From Zygnema cylindricum (lineage: Eukaryota; Streptophyta; Zygnematophyceae; Zygnematales; Zygnemataceae), in contig JBBHKE010001881.1 in the NCBI GenBank assembly GCA_037447655.1, positions 1 to 64,000 on the forward strand: a stretch of DNA of 64,000 bases, written 5' to 3'. Shown here piece after piece: positions 22,359 through 35,665 of this stretch; positions within the stretch are counted from its first letter, which is position 1, and the number at the start of each line of letters is the position of its first letter. The notes under the pieces are model-generated. The model searched no databases. It was not told where the DNA came from and saw nothing but the letters and a program-made list of their open reading frames with translations. The position numbers and the translations under genes were made by a program.

Positions 22359-23596
22359 TGTTGATATTTGTGTATTTTCTAGATCTTTATAAAGGATGTC
22401 AAAAGGCAGAGGCAGTCTGCCTCTAACTCCCTTCTCTATGCCCCCACACTTGTTGTAGTCACTGAAGGCTAGATAGGGAGTTAGAACCATGGCTGCCTAG
22501 GCCTTCTAGAGAGACAGGAGTTGAAATTGGTAGATTTACCAAAATGGGATTTGACAGACCGAGAATTCGATCCGGGCACCTGCCGTCTGTCAAACCTCGA
22601 ATAGCCGGTAGCTTTATCCTATAGTCTAGGAGTAATGTGTGTACGATAAAGATATAAACATTACCAAGTAGTATGTTTCATCTAACAAAATACGGAACAG
22701 AATATACATGGAAAAGAATTAGACCGCACGTAATTCGGACCGCACGGAACTAACAAAATTTCATTTCGACGGTCCAGATGGAATACTTCATCTGAATCGA
22801 CGGCCGTGGTGCGAGCCGGGATTCCGGAGTGGGCGATGTGGCGTTTTTGGGCACCGCCAACTCGGATGACACGTGGCAATTTCCTACAGGATTGCGAGAT
22901 TTCCGGAACACGAGATGACAAATCCGGATGTGAAAAATATCACAGTATGACGCTGTCCTATATTGGTCATACAGAAAGTACTCCGGCACCTGTACTTTCT
23001 TGTACGGTATAGATATGATTGGTCCGTACTTCAACTGGTTCCATGTTGACGCGGATTTCAACGGTCAACGCGGAACGACGACCGTTGAAATTCAACGGTC
23101 AACAAAAATTTGTTCGGCGAGTCAAAATGACACGCGGCATCATCGTATAGAATGCCCAGAGAAGAAAAATGACAAAACCGATACGACTTATTCGCCACGT
23201 GGCAGACCAAGAGCGGTGTCGAATAATTCCGTGCATAAAGTACGGCGACTACCGTACTTTGAATGTACATTGTGTAATGTGCTGCAGTTTTATTGGTCTA
23301 GAGGGGTTGTGAGTAGGTTTAATGGCTTAGAATATTTTTGGTAGGTAGCCGCCTCTCCTAGAGAGCATCTTGTATCAAAGGTAAATTTTGGTCAGCCATA
23401 ACTATCAATTTACTTGACCATTTTCAGTGATTCTTTTTGCTGCGGACTCAAGGGAGTCTAGGCTACACAGGGATGTAGTCGGTCAGAGTGTTTGCCTGCC
23501 AGGGTAGCTGCATTTCTAAGGGAAAGTCAAAGTGGAGAATGTTATCCAAAACTCATATTCTAACTTTGCATTCTGTGGTGGAACTGAGTACAAAGT
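22359..23596 (+). repeat. 3' LTR, family B, truncated (copy B3)
   Basis: It begins TGTTGATATTTGTG after a PPT, so it is a real 3' LTR. It lacks the last part seen in B1/B2 and stops after GGTGGAACTGAGTACAAAG, where LTR B4 begins with TGTT. In B2 the native text at this place is GAAAGTGTTATTTC, so the junction lies on shared GTGTT. Confidence 0.88.
22552..22631 (-). other. tRNA-like segment antisense in LTR B3
   Basis: Minus strand: ATAGGATAAAGCTACCGGC, then GCCCGGATCGAATTCTCGG (B-box-like GGATCGAATTC). Confidence 0.45.
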
Positions 23597-24734
23597 GTTG
23601 ATATTTGTGTTTTTTCTAGGTCTGTAATAGGATAAAAAAAGGCACTTTTTGTAGTCACTGAAGGCTGGATAGGGAGCTAGAGCCATGGCTGCCTAAAGTC
23701 TCTAGTGAAGACAGGAGGTAAATTAGGTAGACTTACCAAAAGTTATTTGACGGACCCAGGAATTGATCCTGGTACCTGCCGTCCATCAATCACATATAGT
23801 CGGACGCTTTAACCGTTTAGTCCAGCGCTAGTGTTAAGATATATAGGGTTTGATAATTATTTATTTAGTTACACGTAGACTTATTCATTTAACTGGAAAT
23901 AAATACGTAGTGCATAGATACAGTTATAAATAGTACGGAGTACGGTTTAATGTATATGAAACGGATACCGGCATTTGTTTCGAACGCGAAACAAATACGC
24001 GCACATATTTATGACGGCTACGATCGAAAACTTGTTTTGATCGGACGGCCGGAAAAGGTTGTCGAGATCGCGGAAGAAGATTTCGGCGGTTTGCGGTCAT
24101 CGCCACATAGGATGACACGTGGCAAAATGACATTGGATCGCGGCATCTCCGAGGATTACGTGAACGAATCTGGAGATGACATGTGTCGACATTTTGGCCA
24201 TGTCGTACAATGGCCGTACAGAAAGTACATCGGCACCTGTACTTTTCTGTACGACACAGTATTTTGATTGGTGCCGTACGTCAATAGATAAAGTCTTAGA
24301 GGAGAGATAGGACTTAGAAAATTTCGAATAGGTAGTCGCCTCTCCCAGAGAGCATCTTGTATAAATGGCTAACTTTGGGCAGCCATAACGATCAATTTAC
24401 TTGACCATTTTCAGTTATTCTTTTTGCTGCAGACTCAAGTAAGTCCAGGCTACACAGGGGTGTAGTCGGTCAGAGGTTTTGTCTGCCAGGGTGGCTACAT
24501 TTCTAAGGGAAGGTCAAAGTGGGTGAATGTGTCCAAATCTCATATTCTAACTTTGCATTCTCTGGTGGAACTGACACACAGAAAGTGTTATTTCACAGGG
24601 GTGAATCTATATTGGGGTTCTGACTGTCAAGGGGTCAATCATTTGGGTTTATAACAAGTTTGGAGTTGGCACTATCTAGATTAGCTTCTTTGGATCTGCC
24701 TACTCTGAGGGCCAATGGAGGTCTCAGAGTTTCA
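23597..24734 (+). repeat. LTR, family B (copy B4), left edge of duplicated copy 2
   Basis: It corresponds to B2 at offset 11803, with the same right end (TTTCA then ACACG) but no ACACG on its left. The first 430 bp are more diverged from B2 and lack 43 bp near 23644. It therefore did not insert here independently; it came with the duplication. Confidence 0.88.
23747..23827 (-). other. tRNA-like segment antisense in LTR B4
   Basis: Minus strand: AACGGTTAAAGC followed by GGTACCAGGATCAATTCCTGG, whose CAGGA/TCCTG arms pair as in a tRNA T-arm. Confidence 0.5.
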
Positions 24735-25233
24735 ACACGCGCATGAACCGCGTCCCGTTTATCAGAACGTCTAAGTATTTTTTGTGCTATTCAAGACGTC
24801 CGTACGTACATTTGTAGACGCGACCCAAAACAACACAACAATTGATAAAAATTCGCAATTGAAGGAAAATCGGACGGTCACGAACGAAAGATAGACGGCT
24901 GAAGACTCATTACTGCAGGTGTTAGTTTCATCTATATTCATTGACAGGTTCGGGCAGCCAAGATTTGACGGTTATAAACGATTGGCGATGGGGTTCTTTG
25001 AAAGTTACCCGTTCGTTGAGGTCGCCCAAGGGACAGAGTTACGCTTTTGCTGACGTCGGCCGAGGGACAAAGCTGCCAATTCATTGACGCTGGCCAATGG
25101 ACACATCGTTTACGGGTGCAGACGGACGGAAAGTGGGCCTATTTTTAGGTTTTCAAACGGACGACCAAAGGTGTATAATTTGAATAAAGATATTGATGGG
25201 TGGTGTAACACCTATTTGTACGTCATGATGGTT

Positions 25234-25450
25234 CACCGTGAATCGCTATTAGTGTAAATGTTTTTTTCGCCACTTAAAACATCATATCTCCGTATGCACT
25301 TGTTGGATTTTGAATTTGACGGTTGCGATTGAAAGGTGACATTCTCAACTTCCAATAGGCTGTTTCAGATTGAAAATCCAACAAGTGTGTATGGAGAAAA
25401 GATGTTTTAAGTGGCAAAGAAATCATTGGCGCTAATAGCGATTCACGGTG
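25234..25450. mobile_element. MITE, CACCG family (D4, second copy)
   Basis: Same element as 13431-13647, carried by the block duplication. Confidence 0.8.
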
Positions 25451-26144
25451 TTATTCATATCATCATATTTAATCATGGTTAGAGCCGCTTTTTATTTTGG
25501 CCACATTTTCTTCGATCCAAGTATGAGTTTTGGAATTTCCTTTTCAACTCCTTCCATGTGACTTGGATAAAAAAAAACCAAAAATTCCACATGCTATCAA
25601 GGCATGGAGTACATAATACAACAAAATTGGAGCGAACTGCTTTTGTTGTGAAAAAATTTCGGGTGCCACGTGGCAAAGTGTCGCAATTTGACGAGTTTCG
25701 AAGGAAAATTTATGGCTCACAGACGACTCGCATCCGCTTATTCAGGAGACGACCCCAGGTTCACTGTTTGTCATTTTCTATTTTCTTTTTGTATTTTTCA
25801 GTAGCCTCAAGGTTCACCAAGATCCTAGAGAAAAAATGAATTTCGGGGGAGCACATGGCGATAAAACGTTTGTCCTAGTTGTTTGGAAAAAAGAAAGAAA
25901 ATCTTTCGAGCTTAAAACAACAGTTCACACGGAAAATCTGCTGACATATTTTCTTTCGTGTGAATGATCGTTCGTACATAAGAGTTGTCATATTGTGCGA
26001 ATGTAATTATAGCATGGAACTGCTGAAATTTACGAATAAATGTACGGAAGACGGTATCTTATCCCAAACAATTGTCCTGGGTGTCCCGCCGGCTTTTTTT
26101 CCTTTTAGCATAGATGTCCTATGCGCATAAAACACACGAAGTAA

Positions 26145-26930
26145 AGGTACTTTCGCATGTAACCGAAACTTAGTATTGTTACTTTGTTTTTTAGCGAAGA
26201 TTCTTCGTACAACTTTCAGAGCATTCGGATGTAAACGCAAATAACTTGTCACTTAAAAAAGTGACTTACATAGACATGTACGAAACATTGTGACCGATGA
26301 AGTGGTACACAAAATGAGGCGAAAACTTCCACTCGGCTTCAATTTGAGGCGTTTCTCCGCACGTTGTACAATTTTTGTGACTTCATAATGTCCGTACACC
26401 ACATTGTCGACGTGTCGAAACCCTAAAATACCTTTCGCTGTCGCACAAAAATGCGGTTTCATTTTTCGTCTTCCCACTTGCCGACAGGTGGCCAATGTTT
26501 TGAATACGCCGTATGTGTGAAGAAACGTGTGTTTGAGAGAGACGCTGTACGGAATAATGCACGGAAAACAATACGCACATGCTGGAAACGTGTAGTGTGT
26601 GTTTTTTTTTGGTACTCCGCGCACAAAAATTGTAAAAAACTTCAGACACGTGCGTTAACGTCTGCCTATTCGCTCACCTTATTGGACTTTATTTCAAATC
26701 ACCTCGCGAGGTGATTTGATGTAAAGTATGAACATGTGTTGAATGGACGCAAAAGTGGATCGAAATGCGCTAGACGACAAACTACTGTACGTATAAAGTT
26801 TCAAGGTAACGCTACTTGTACAACAGTAATTTCTATTTTTTGGTACGACAACGGATTTTTTCGTTTTTTTCTAAGTTATGGAGGAAAACGACAAAAAATA
26901 GCTGTAACTTTAGCACATGCGAAAGTACCC
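26145..26930. mobile_element. Harbinger-like element (H1, second copy)
   Basis: Same element as 14342-15127, with TAA flanks, carried by the block duplication. Confidence 0.7.
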
Positions 26931-26937
26931 TAAACTA

Positions 26938-27154
26938 CACCTTGAACCGCTATTAGGGTTAGTAGTTTTTTCGCCACTAAAAACATTTTTTCTCCGTACA
27001 CACTTGTCCAATTTTCAGTTTGAGACCGCCAATCGGAAGCTGAGAAACTTACCTTTCAATATTCAGCGTCACATCAATAATCCAACAAGTGTGCCTGGGG
27101 TTAAGATATTTTTAGCGGCAAAAAAAACATTGACCCTAATAGCGATTCGCGGTG
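26938..27154. mobile_element. MITE, CACCG family (D3, second copy)
   Basis: Same element as 15135-15351, carried by the block duplication. Confidence 0.8.
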
Positions 27155-27455
27155 TAGCGATTACTACGTACAGTGCGCATCAATCGATTTTGAAATATAT
27201 AAAATTCGTACCTTTTTTCGCATTGGTACAGTTACCGTACACTAACGTACATCGTCCGTATATGATAGTACAATTAAGGGTTATTTAAGGGTTTTAGGGG
27301 ATTTTAGGATTTTTAGGGTACATTTTCGTACATTCTATATTTTTAATCACAGTTGTTTTAATTTTTTTTGTACATTAACGTACATTGTCTGTCTTTTCTC
27401 GTACCTTGTTCTCACTGTTTGAAATAGCGAGCAGCGAATTACGATTATTTATTTT

Positions 27456-27761
27456 CATAGTTCAAAAGTAGGTGAAAGTAGGCCCATTCAATATGCCTAT
27501 TGTATGCAAAACATACAATATGACCTTAAGACCCATATTGTATTCGGACCTATTCGGACCAATTAAAACATTCGAACCAAAAATTGGACCAATTAAAACA
27601 TTCGAACCAAAATTTGTTATTTACACCGTCAGATTCAGACGATCGGACGGTCGTTGATCAAAGTAGCGATCTAAAAAGATCACATGAAAAGCCCATAGCA
27701 CAACTTACGATAAAGGCGCCGACCAAAGGCCTACCATAAAAACGCCTACTTTTGAACTATG
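27456..27761. mobile_element. hAT-type MITE (M1, second copy)
   Basis: Same element and TTTATTTT target duplication as 15653-15958. It arrived by block duplication, not by a new insertion. Confidence 0.92.
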
Positions 27762-28155
27762 TTTATTTTAGATTTTTTACAGTAGGCTGCGGTACATTTC
27801 CGTTTTATTAAAGACAACTGCGTTACATTTTTCATACATTTATCGACATTTTCGTATATTTCGGTTCATTTTAGAGTTTTTTTCCTACGGGGATTTTAGG
27901 GTTTTTAGGGTTCATTCTTGCACGTCCCTGTATAATTCAAGACATCTGTCTTGGATTTTTCGTACTGTTATCGTATGTCTTCCGCACCTTTTTTAATATT
28001 TTTGAAGGATTTTCTAGGGTCACGCTTTTCGTACATTTTTGTCCATCCCATACAGTAAAAATTACGAAATTTGTGAAAAATACGAAACAAGCGAATGCTA
28101 CATAGTTTTCGGGAAAATGTCGAAATCCGTACGAATTGGACAATTACGCCTTTTA

Positions 28156-29193
28156 GGGTGCGTCTCCATGTGCTTAAGTAAAGGTTTCCTTCTGTCGTTT
28201 TCCTGTAAAACTTTGAGCCGTACCGCGTAAGTATCAACCGTACAAAAAAATAGAAAAAATGAGAAGTACATTTTGCGTCATCGTTGAATTTAGGATGTAC
28301 TACATGTTGTAATCTTGTGTTCTTCGACTCACGACCACGCCAAAAAACGTCATCTTCAAACTTTTCTTTAAAACAAAGGGAAGATGTGTTTTAAAACAAA
28401 GTATTTTTGAAAAACAAATAGGAACACGTATTTGCACGTGTATTTTTTTTTACACAAATTTCAAATGAATTCAAGCGACAGCGAAAGGTACAATATTCCT
28501 CATATTTTGTCCGTTTGCGTTCATCAAAGTACACAATTTGTTTTATTTTGTCGCGTTTCGTTCAGTACGGATTTTTCCATTCCAGGGGTCTGAAAATTCC
28601 GATGCCATTTGACGAAATCTTGAGAAATCTCTGAGGGTGCCCCACCAAGTCGCACACGCCGACTCTCTCACGCAGCCTCACATTCTCTCCTTTAAACTGC
28701 ATCATTGATAAGATTGTGAGGGAGAAAGATAAGATTGTGAGGGAGGAAAAAAAGATTGTGAGGTATTGATGCTAGAGTGGAATTAGAGAGGGAGTTGCTT
28801 CCTTTGCATCTTACCTCATTATGCAGCCTGCAGAGGAGGTAGAACAAGGATTCAAAGCGCGTATAATTTGCCAAAGCGGCAACCATGAAAGGTCGCGGAA
28901 ACAACACTTCTTCAGCCATGGACATCCTCCATGGCAAAGTGTTGGAAGGCTGAACGTCTACAAATGTCACGTAAGGTTATGCGACGTTCACAGCGATTTT
29001 TCACAATTTGGTGCGTCATCACAGATTGTATGTTGTCGACAGCCGTCACGGCCATTGTCTACGTATACAATCGTCACGCCCTTAAGTGACAACTTCGTTT
29101 GGTACACAAGGGACACCCGAAATCCGAGTCCGCCGAATTTGGGCTAAAAAACAAAGTAAATTATCTAAGTTTCAAGTACATGGAGACGCACCC
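28156..29193. mobile_element. Harbinger-like element (H2, second copy)
   Basis: Same element and TTA target duplication as 16353-17390. Confidence 0.85.
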
Positions 29194-30549
29194 TTAGTAG
29201 TTAGTACTGATGAGTTTAAACGTAATTACAAAAAACTTGTACCGTTTAAACTCCAAATTTACGATTCAACCACTTGTTTAATCGTTTGGACGAGTATTAA
29301 AGCCATCAATAGCTGCTGTGGAAGCAAAGCTCCGTACAATAGTCAAAATGTACACATTCACAAGTTTTTTCCAAAAAAACACTAAAAACAAGATGTTTTG
29401 ACTATTTTTCGAGACAAACAAAAAATGAGGCTACTTCCGACCCCGAAGTTCATACATGTCTCATTCGTATGGATGGATTTTGACTTTTTTACGAAAATTC
29501 GTTATCTTTTATAGTTTTTGAGCTTTTTGTAAAATTCGTATACTTTTCGCGTTCGGATAAAATATATGGAAAATTTCAAAAACAGGGTTGAAAGTACACC
29601 GTGAATTGCTATTAGAGTTAAGAAACAGTTAGTGTTACTAACTCTATTTTGGGCTCAAGGGCCTAACGGCAACAAAATTGACACTAATTTATACACCTAA
29701 CACTAATGTATAAACCGTACTAATTTGGATATACATTCCCATATCGTAGCCGCGATAACTTGTGTTCATATATTCAACGCTCTTTCATTTGAGAACAGGT
29801 TCTTGCGATTTTTCTCGTCGTTATGACTGGGAATCAAATCTGAGTGCGATTTTTCGTGGTGACGCACTAAATTTTCCGGGTCGATGCCTTTATGTGACGC
29901 TTATTGACACTTGTTCTGTACGTCTGTACGAAATAACGAGCAATAATGAGCAGTTTTAGTACGGACTGACACATTTCGTACATAACAATATTTAAAAATA
30001 GTCAAATTAAAGTAATTAACGCTAATTAAACAGTACCCATGTTAACGTAAAAGAAAATTGAGTTAAGTTTGATTAAGTCGTAAATTAAAGGTTTTTCTAT
30101 TTTTTATTTATAAAATATGAAGTCAAAGTCAGTCAACGCATTTCATAAACTTTTGAATTTTGTTCTGTGCACATATTCATTATTTTTGGGGCGTTTCATG
30201 CTTGCCTTTTATGAGAGATCTAGGCCCAAATTAGATGAGTAAGATGAACTCCAAATCGACCTCGATTCACGTTTTAGACGGGTTTCCGATATAACACCAC
30301 CCAAATAGAGACATCGGGTGTAAATCGGATGGTATACCATACACAACACTTTTTAGTTTTTTTTTCTAATAACAAAAAACGAGTGATTGTGAATATTAAA
30401 TTTCACGTGTTCGATAATTGTACATGTTACCTGACAAAAGAAAAGAGAGGGGGGGAGAGAGAAAATACAAGTATGTGAAGAGTAAAATTTTTGGAGCCCT
30501 GTGAAATTTTAGATTTTTGAGCAAGATCGAAGTTAAGATTTGGACTCTA

Positions 30550-31044
30550 CACCGCGAATCGTAATTAGAGTAAAGAAATAATTAGAGTAAAAAAACGAAA
30601 AAAAATAATTAGAGTTATGAACTCTTATTTGGGTGATAAATTGTTTTCAAAAAAAAAAATTACTCTAATTTGGGTGTAAATTTGGGCGCTGAATATATCT
30701 ACTGTAAAATAGGTACAATTACAGAATTTGACAAAGCGTACAGTTTCACGTCATTATGACGTTTGCACTACGTGGTTTGTTAAAACGTAGTTACAAGATA
30801 ACAACCTGTATTAAATCATTATTTGTACTTTTTTACTTAATAAAGTACAATTTTGCACGGTCAGACACCGACCGTACGCCACACTATTTAAAATGGCACT
30901 GTATTAGAGTTATTAACGCTCATTCGGAAAGTACCTTAAATACTGTAAAGAATAACATAGAATTATGTACTCTATTTATGGTGATAGAGTCAAAATTTGG
31001 GGTGACGGAATTAGCGTACATAACTCTAATTACAATTCGCGGTG
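30550..31044. mobile_element. MITE, CACCG family (D2, second copy)
   Basis: Same element as 18747-19241. Confidence 0.85.
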
Positions 31045-33197
31045 TAGTGGTCATTTGAAAAACCAAATGCCTGACCAAAATCCTAGTTTTATAGCTTTCA
31101 ACCTTTCGGACCTTTGGACCACCTTTTTTTACTGAAAGTTCAATGCTCATATTCGTGGTTCTCTGACTTGGTACCGAAAAAAAATCTTAAAATACAATTC
31201 GAACGGTATATGACAATTGCATGTTACACATGTTTGCAGCACAAACAAAAACAACCAAAAATCTTTATCGCGTTTGAAAAAAAAAGCAAAGAGCAAAATA
31301 TATATATTTTTTCTTGTCATGGTAACATGCCCAAATGCCGTTCTTTGAGAAGCTCTTCAGAAGTATGAGAAGAAGTTTTATTAAGGGTTCAAAATGGTAA
31401 ACCATGACAAACCTTTTTTTTCAACAAAACAAAACCAATCGATCTTATAAAAACGCCATCTAATCTTTTTAAGTGACAAATAGAGGCAAACAGATTATCC
31501 ATCTTATGACACCCCTATGAACATAAATACTTTGATGTTTTGGAAACTTTGTTTTTGAAGGTTTACATGGATACAACCTCGAGCCCAATTCTATAGCGGT
31601 AATTATATAGAACGAATACTTTATGCAATACAATGTTACGTTAACAATTATAATGCAAACAAAAACTAAAACAACCAAAAACTACAACAACAAAATACTA
31701 CAAAAAAAAAACTAAAGCAAAACTAAAACGAAGCCTGAATAATGCTACCTATACACACTTAAAAAAAAAAAAACATCTTTGTTTGGGAAGACCAATTTTG
31801 TTGGACTCTCAATCCCAAAAATGTTTTACATACTTTGACCTAAAAAACCACCCCATTTTACAACTCCTTTAGGAACCCAATTTCGTAAAACACTTGCCTG
31901 AAAAAAAAAGATTTACCAGCCAAAGTCAATCTCACGGAAAAATTTCACAAAAAAAAAAAACCACAGACTCCATCTACTTTTTAAGTAAATAAATAAAATT
32001 TAGCTTCTCCCCATTAAGCTCAAAACTGGTTACTAAGGAGAAGTGAAAACTGAACTGAAATTCAAAGGAAACAACGGAAAGTTTCTTATATCACAACTAT
32101 TAATTTTCATTTTTTCACTCGGATTTGGGAATTATGTTCCTTTCCTCCAAAAAAGTCATTAATTGCTGGTGGGAACGAATTCCTGTAAGATCTTTCCACA
32201 ACGATTTCCTGCAATATTGAAAAAAAAAAAACAAAAAACAAAATTACTATGGTCAAATTGACAAATCGAATATCACAAAAAAAAGTCAAATTGCAAGAAA
32301 AGAAGGTGACAAAAACTTAAAACATGGAGAAATGTTTGAATACCACATTCAACTTATGCGTATGGCATCGGTAAAACCGATAACATGGGCGAGGGGGCGG
32401 GAGGGAGAGGTAGAGAGAGGGAGGGATCCAATGTGCCGATGCAATTGTTCCAACCGATGTATATGAAATTTCCAATTTTTTGGTTTTTTCCCGATACTCT
32501 GATGCCGATGCAATCTGATAGGACAATCATGTCATAAATGTTGTTGATGTATCGGTTATTTCAATACGATTTTGATTCGCCGTTACAGACTTATTTCCAG
32601 GGTTGGGAGAGAGGGAAGGGAGGGACGGAGGGAGGGAGCAAGGGAGAGAGAGTTGGACGGGAGAGCGGGAGGGAGGGAGAGAGGGTTGGACGGGAGGAAA
32701 AGAGGGAGAAGAGGGGAAAGCTGGTTACTCTTTCCCTCCATATCTCTCCCTCTCTCCCCCTCCTCCCTCCTCTAGTTTCCTCGTCCTTCTCAAATTAAGG
32801 GCTTCAAGCTTTCAGATTTAGGGTTTCATGTTTTTCGCTATCCATACGCATCGGGATGATTTCCCAGCGTACATCAAACCCTAAGCCCCTTCAAAAAAAA
32901 ACAAAAACTGGCTTCATATCGTCACATCGGAATCAGATCGGAAGCTAATATGTATCGGATGGCAACATCGGGTTAATCGAGAACCGAATTAATCAGGTAT
33001 CAATGGGATGCGGTACACATCTCTCCTGAATGCCTAATGCTATGAGCTGGTATCACCTATGTGCATCATTATCGGCACATTTGCTACAGGAAAATGGAAT
33101 ATTATCGCATCGAGTACAAGCCATTACGTGGTTGGCCGCATCGGGTACGCGATTAATTGGGTATCAGATTATTCGAGTACCGGATTATTCGGACACC

Positions 33198-34960
33198 CGA
33201 TCAATCGAGCATCGGTGCGATGCGATACACATCCCTACAGAAAGGCTAGCATGCCTACAAACAACAACCTAAGGAGACAATTACTTATCACTATGCACTT
33301 TCAAGAGGGAGAGGGAGAGAAGAGGAGGGGGAGGGGGAAGGGGAGGGGTAGGGAGAGAGGAGAGAGAGGAGAGCGGGAGAGAGTTTTTAGTTCCCTTAAA
33401 AACTCAATACGAATAATAAATAATAACAATTAACTCAATACGAACAATTCCTTGACAGTATCACAGATCGCCATGAAAATCTTATGATTAAAAGATTTAG
33501 AGAACTATTGGTATTACAAAAGATTCGACTCAATAATACTAAATTAAGGTTGGGCGAGATGGCAACATGCTGTCTACAGTATAATTAATTAGTGTTAAGA
33601 ATACTTTTTTGTGATGTAAATCCTTAAATCGTGCCGATATTCAATACGTATTTTTCTGGGGGTCTCAATAACCGTTACACCATCGCAATGTATCGATCAA
33701 CTGATAACTGCAATCTATCAAACGACCAATTATATCGAAAGACTGATATCACGAAATTCACTATTGTAGCTTGTACAAATAAAAGGGTGGCCAGGAAAAG
33801 CTTAAAAATGGCAGCCAGCCTGACAAATGACATTTATGAGCTGTCCATTTATCATTTAATTTAGAAAGGCAGCGAGGAGAGAAGGTGAAGAAGGAAAAGA
33901 GAAGAGGAAAGTAGAGCAAAGGAGAGGAGGAGAGGAGGAGATTGTGTCTGATTCTGTGATTCACAGATGATGTAGTTCAAGGGAAGGTAGGAATTTTATA
34001 ACCCTAAAATCCTTAACGAGTGCATTAGATACCCTTAGAACAGTAGGATGTCTCCCCTTAGTCTAAACTCGCCCATTGACGATGTACAAAAAAAAACGAA
34101 TTTCTGAAATTCAAAGAATCATACATAATCCTACAGGCTAACCTGAAATCCTAGAAAGTGTGCTTGATACCTTCAGAACCGTTGGATGTCTCCCGTCTGA
34201 ACTAATTTGTTCATTGATGATGTACAAAAATCATTGAAAATTGCACAATTCAAGTATTTGCTCAATCTTACTGTACTCAGTTTTCTGCGGTACTAAGGTT
34301 TTTTCCCCTAAATTCCGTTGTACACGTGAAAATTGTAAAACATCTTTAGGAAAAGAACATCGGTCGATTATCGGCAATTATTGTGATAATTGCCAAAACC
34401 GATAATATCGATTTTCCAACATCCCGATACCACAACATACCAACATCGGAACATATCGTCCTCAATTTTTATCAATATAAACCACCACTAAAAACCCTAA
34501 AATAACCATAAAACCCTAAGAACTATTTTGAAAAAAATACCTTTTTTCGTCATAAAGAAGCTGAGAAGCCGCAAAGCTGGTGAGAATTGTGAGGCCGATC
34601 ATCTCCAATCCTCCATGCCCTGAAATGCCCACTTAAAAATAACGATTTTGATTTCTATCCGATAAAGTTCATTTGTTATGACAAAGTGTTCCGTGAAAAT
34701 CCAATTTAAGATTTTGGTTGGGATTCCATCCCCTAGAAACTGGTTACTTATTAAGGTTGACTTTATCATATGACCTTATAATGGAATATCGTGTAGATTT
34801 TTCATCATGATATACAGTCTTTAGTTCTCAACAGACCACAAGTTCACATATAAGAACAAGAGACGTTGAATTATTGATATAGTTTTTTTTTTAAACCTTC
34901 ACAGGAATAGGTCGAATTTAAAGGGTTTCCATGTCTATTTTGCTTTTGATCTTTTACTTT
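33198..34960. other. intergenic, no gene seen
   Basis: GA-rich tracts at 33303-33385 and 33875-33945. A repeated phrase GTTGGATGTCTCCC occurs at 34045 and 34183, within two roughly similar 120-bp segments. 34360-34460 has TATCGG/CCGATA inverted text. No convincing frame. Confidence 0.45.
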
Positions 34961-34974
34961 CAAATTCTTCATTT

Positions 34975-35176
34975 TCATTTCTGTTCATGTCAGGTTCTTT
35001 TCAGCTTCTTTACTATCAAATTCTGTACTGTCAAATTCTTCACAGTTAAATCCTTTACCCTCAAGTTCTTCACTGTCAAATCATTTACTGTCAGGTTACT
35101 ATCAAGTTCTTTACTGTCAAAATCTTTACCGTCAAATTCTTTACTGTCAAGTTCTTTACTGTCAAATTCTTTACTT
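34975..35176. repeat. 15-bp tandem repeat, possibly the end of the LysM gene
   Basis: About 13 imperfect units like TTTACTGTCAAATTC. On the minus strand the period reads as five-residue units (SKEFD, SKELD, then LTVKN) and stops at TGA near 34995. A polypyrimidine run (CCCTTTTTTTTGTC, minus strand) and an AG precede it, so it could be a last exon. The reading phase I infer from exon 3 does not fit cleanly. Confidence 0.55.
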
Positions 35177-35378
35177 GGATCAACAGAGACAAAAAAAGGG
35201 ATAAGATAAGTGACTTATTGCCTAAACATCAACAGAAGTGATAATGCCCTTTTGCCGGGTAAAATACAAAAATAATCAAAGTAAAGGGTAAATGGACAAA
35301 CAAAAGGAAAGTAATAAAATCAACAAAAAATAAATACAGGAAAAGTAAAAAAATGAATGAAAAAAAAAGTAAACTGAC

Positions 35379-35472
35379 ATCCTGAGGTGATTGTGGCAGC
35401 AGCCCCAGCTCCTACAGCGGCCACTGCGGGGGTGACAGCTGGCACTTTTACGTTCTCCCTCTTTTTCTTCAC
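35379..35472 (-). CDS. LysM gene, probable exon 3
   Basis: Minus strand: an acceptor ending TTTTGAACAG at 35473 is followed by an open stretch, VKKKRENVKVPAV then an Ala/Gly-rich AVAAVGAGAAATI. The phase (0) agrees with the end of exon 2. A possible donor GTCAGT follows at 35378, leaving phase 1. The Ala-rich part could be a weak membrane segment. Moderate support, since only phase and splice-site quality speak for it. Confidence 0.45.
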
Positions 35473-35505
35473 CTGTTCAAAACAAAAAGGAACAGTACAC
35501 ATCAA

Positions 35506-35665
35506 AACTCCTCTCCCTTTCCCTCTCCCTCCTTTCCTTCTCCCTATCCCTCCTCTCCCTCTCCTTCTCCCTTTCCCTCTTGCTCCATCTCTCCCTCCCT
35601 TTCCCCTCTCTCCCTCTCCCTCTCCCTCTCCCTCTCCTCTCCCTCTTGCTCCATCTCCCGCTCAA
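35506..35665. repeat. CT-rich low-complexity tract in intron 2
   Basis: A run of CCCTCTCC-type units on the plus strand, lying inside the inferred second intron of the LysM gene. Confidence 0.8.

Larger units (their letters stand above)
23597..33197. repeat. large duplicated block, copy 2
   Basis: Near-identical to 11751-21394. It ends after GGACACC at 33197. Beyond this the text continues smoothly (CGATCAATCGAGCATCGG), while copy 1 switches to copia remnant, so copy 2 probably shows the original arrangement on the right. Confidence 0.95.

Noticed and set aside
21781-22392. A functional 203-residue protein
   Set aside because: The sequence is a contracted RNase H-like remnant ending in the PPT and LTR; no intact domain, so treated as remnant.
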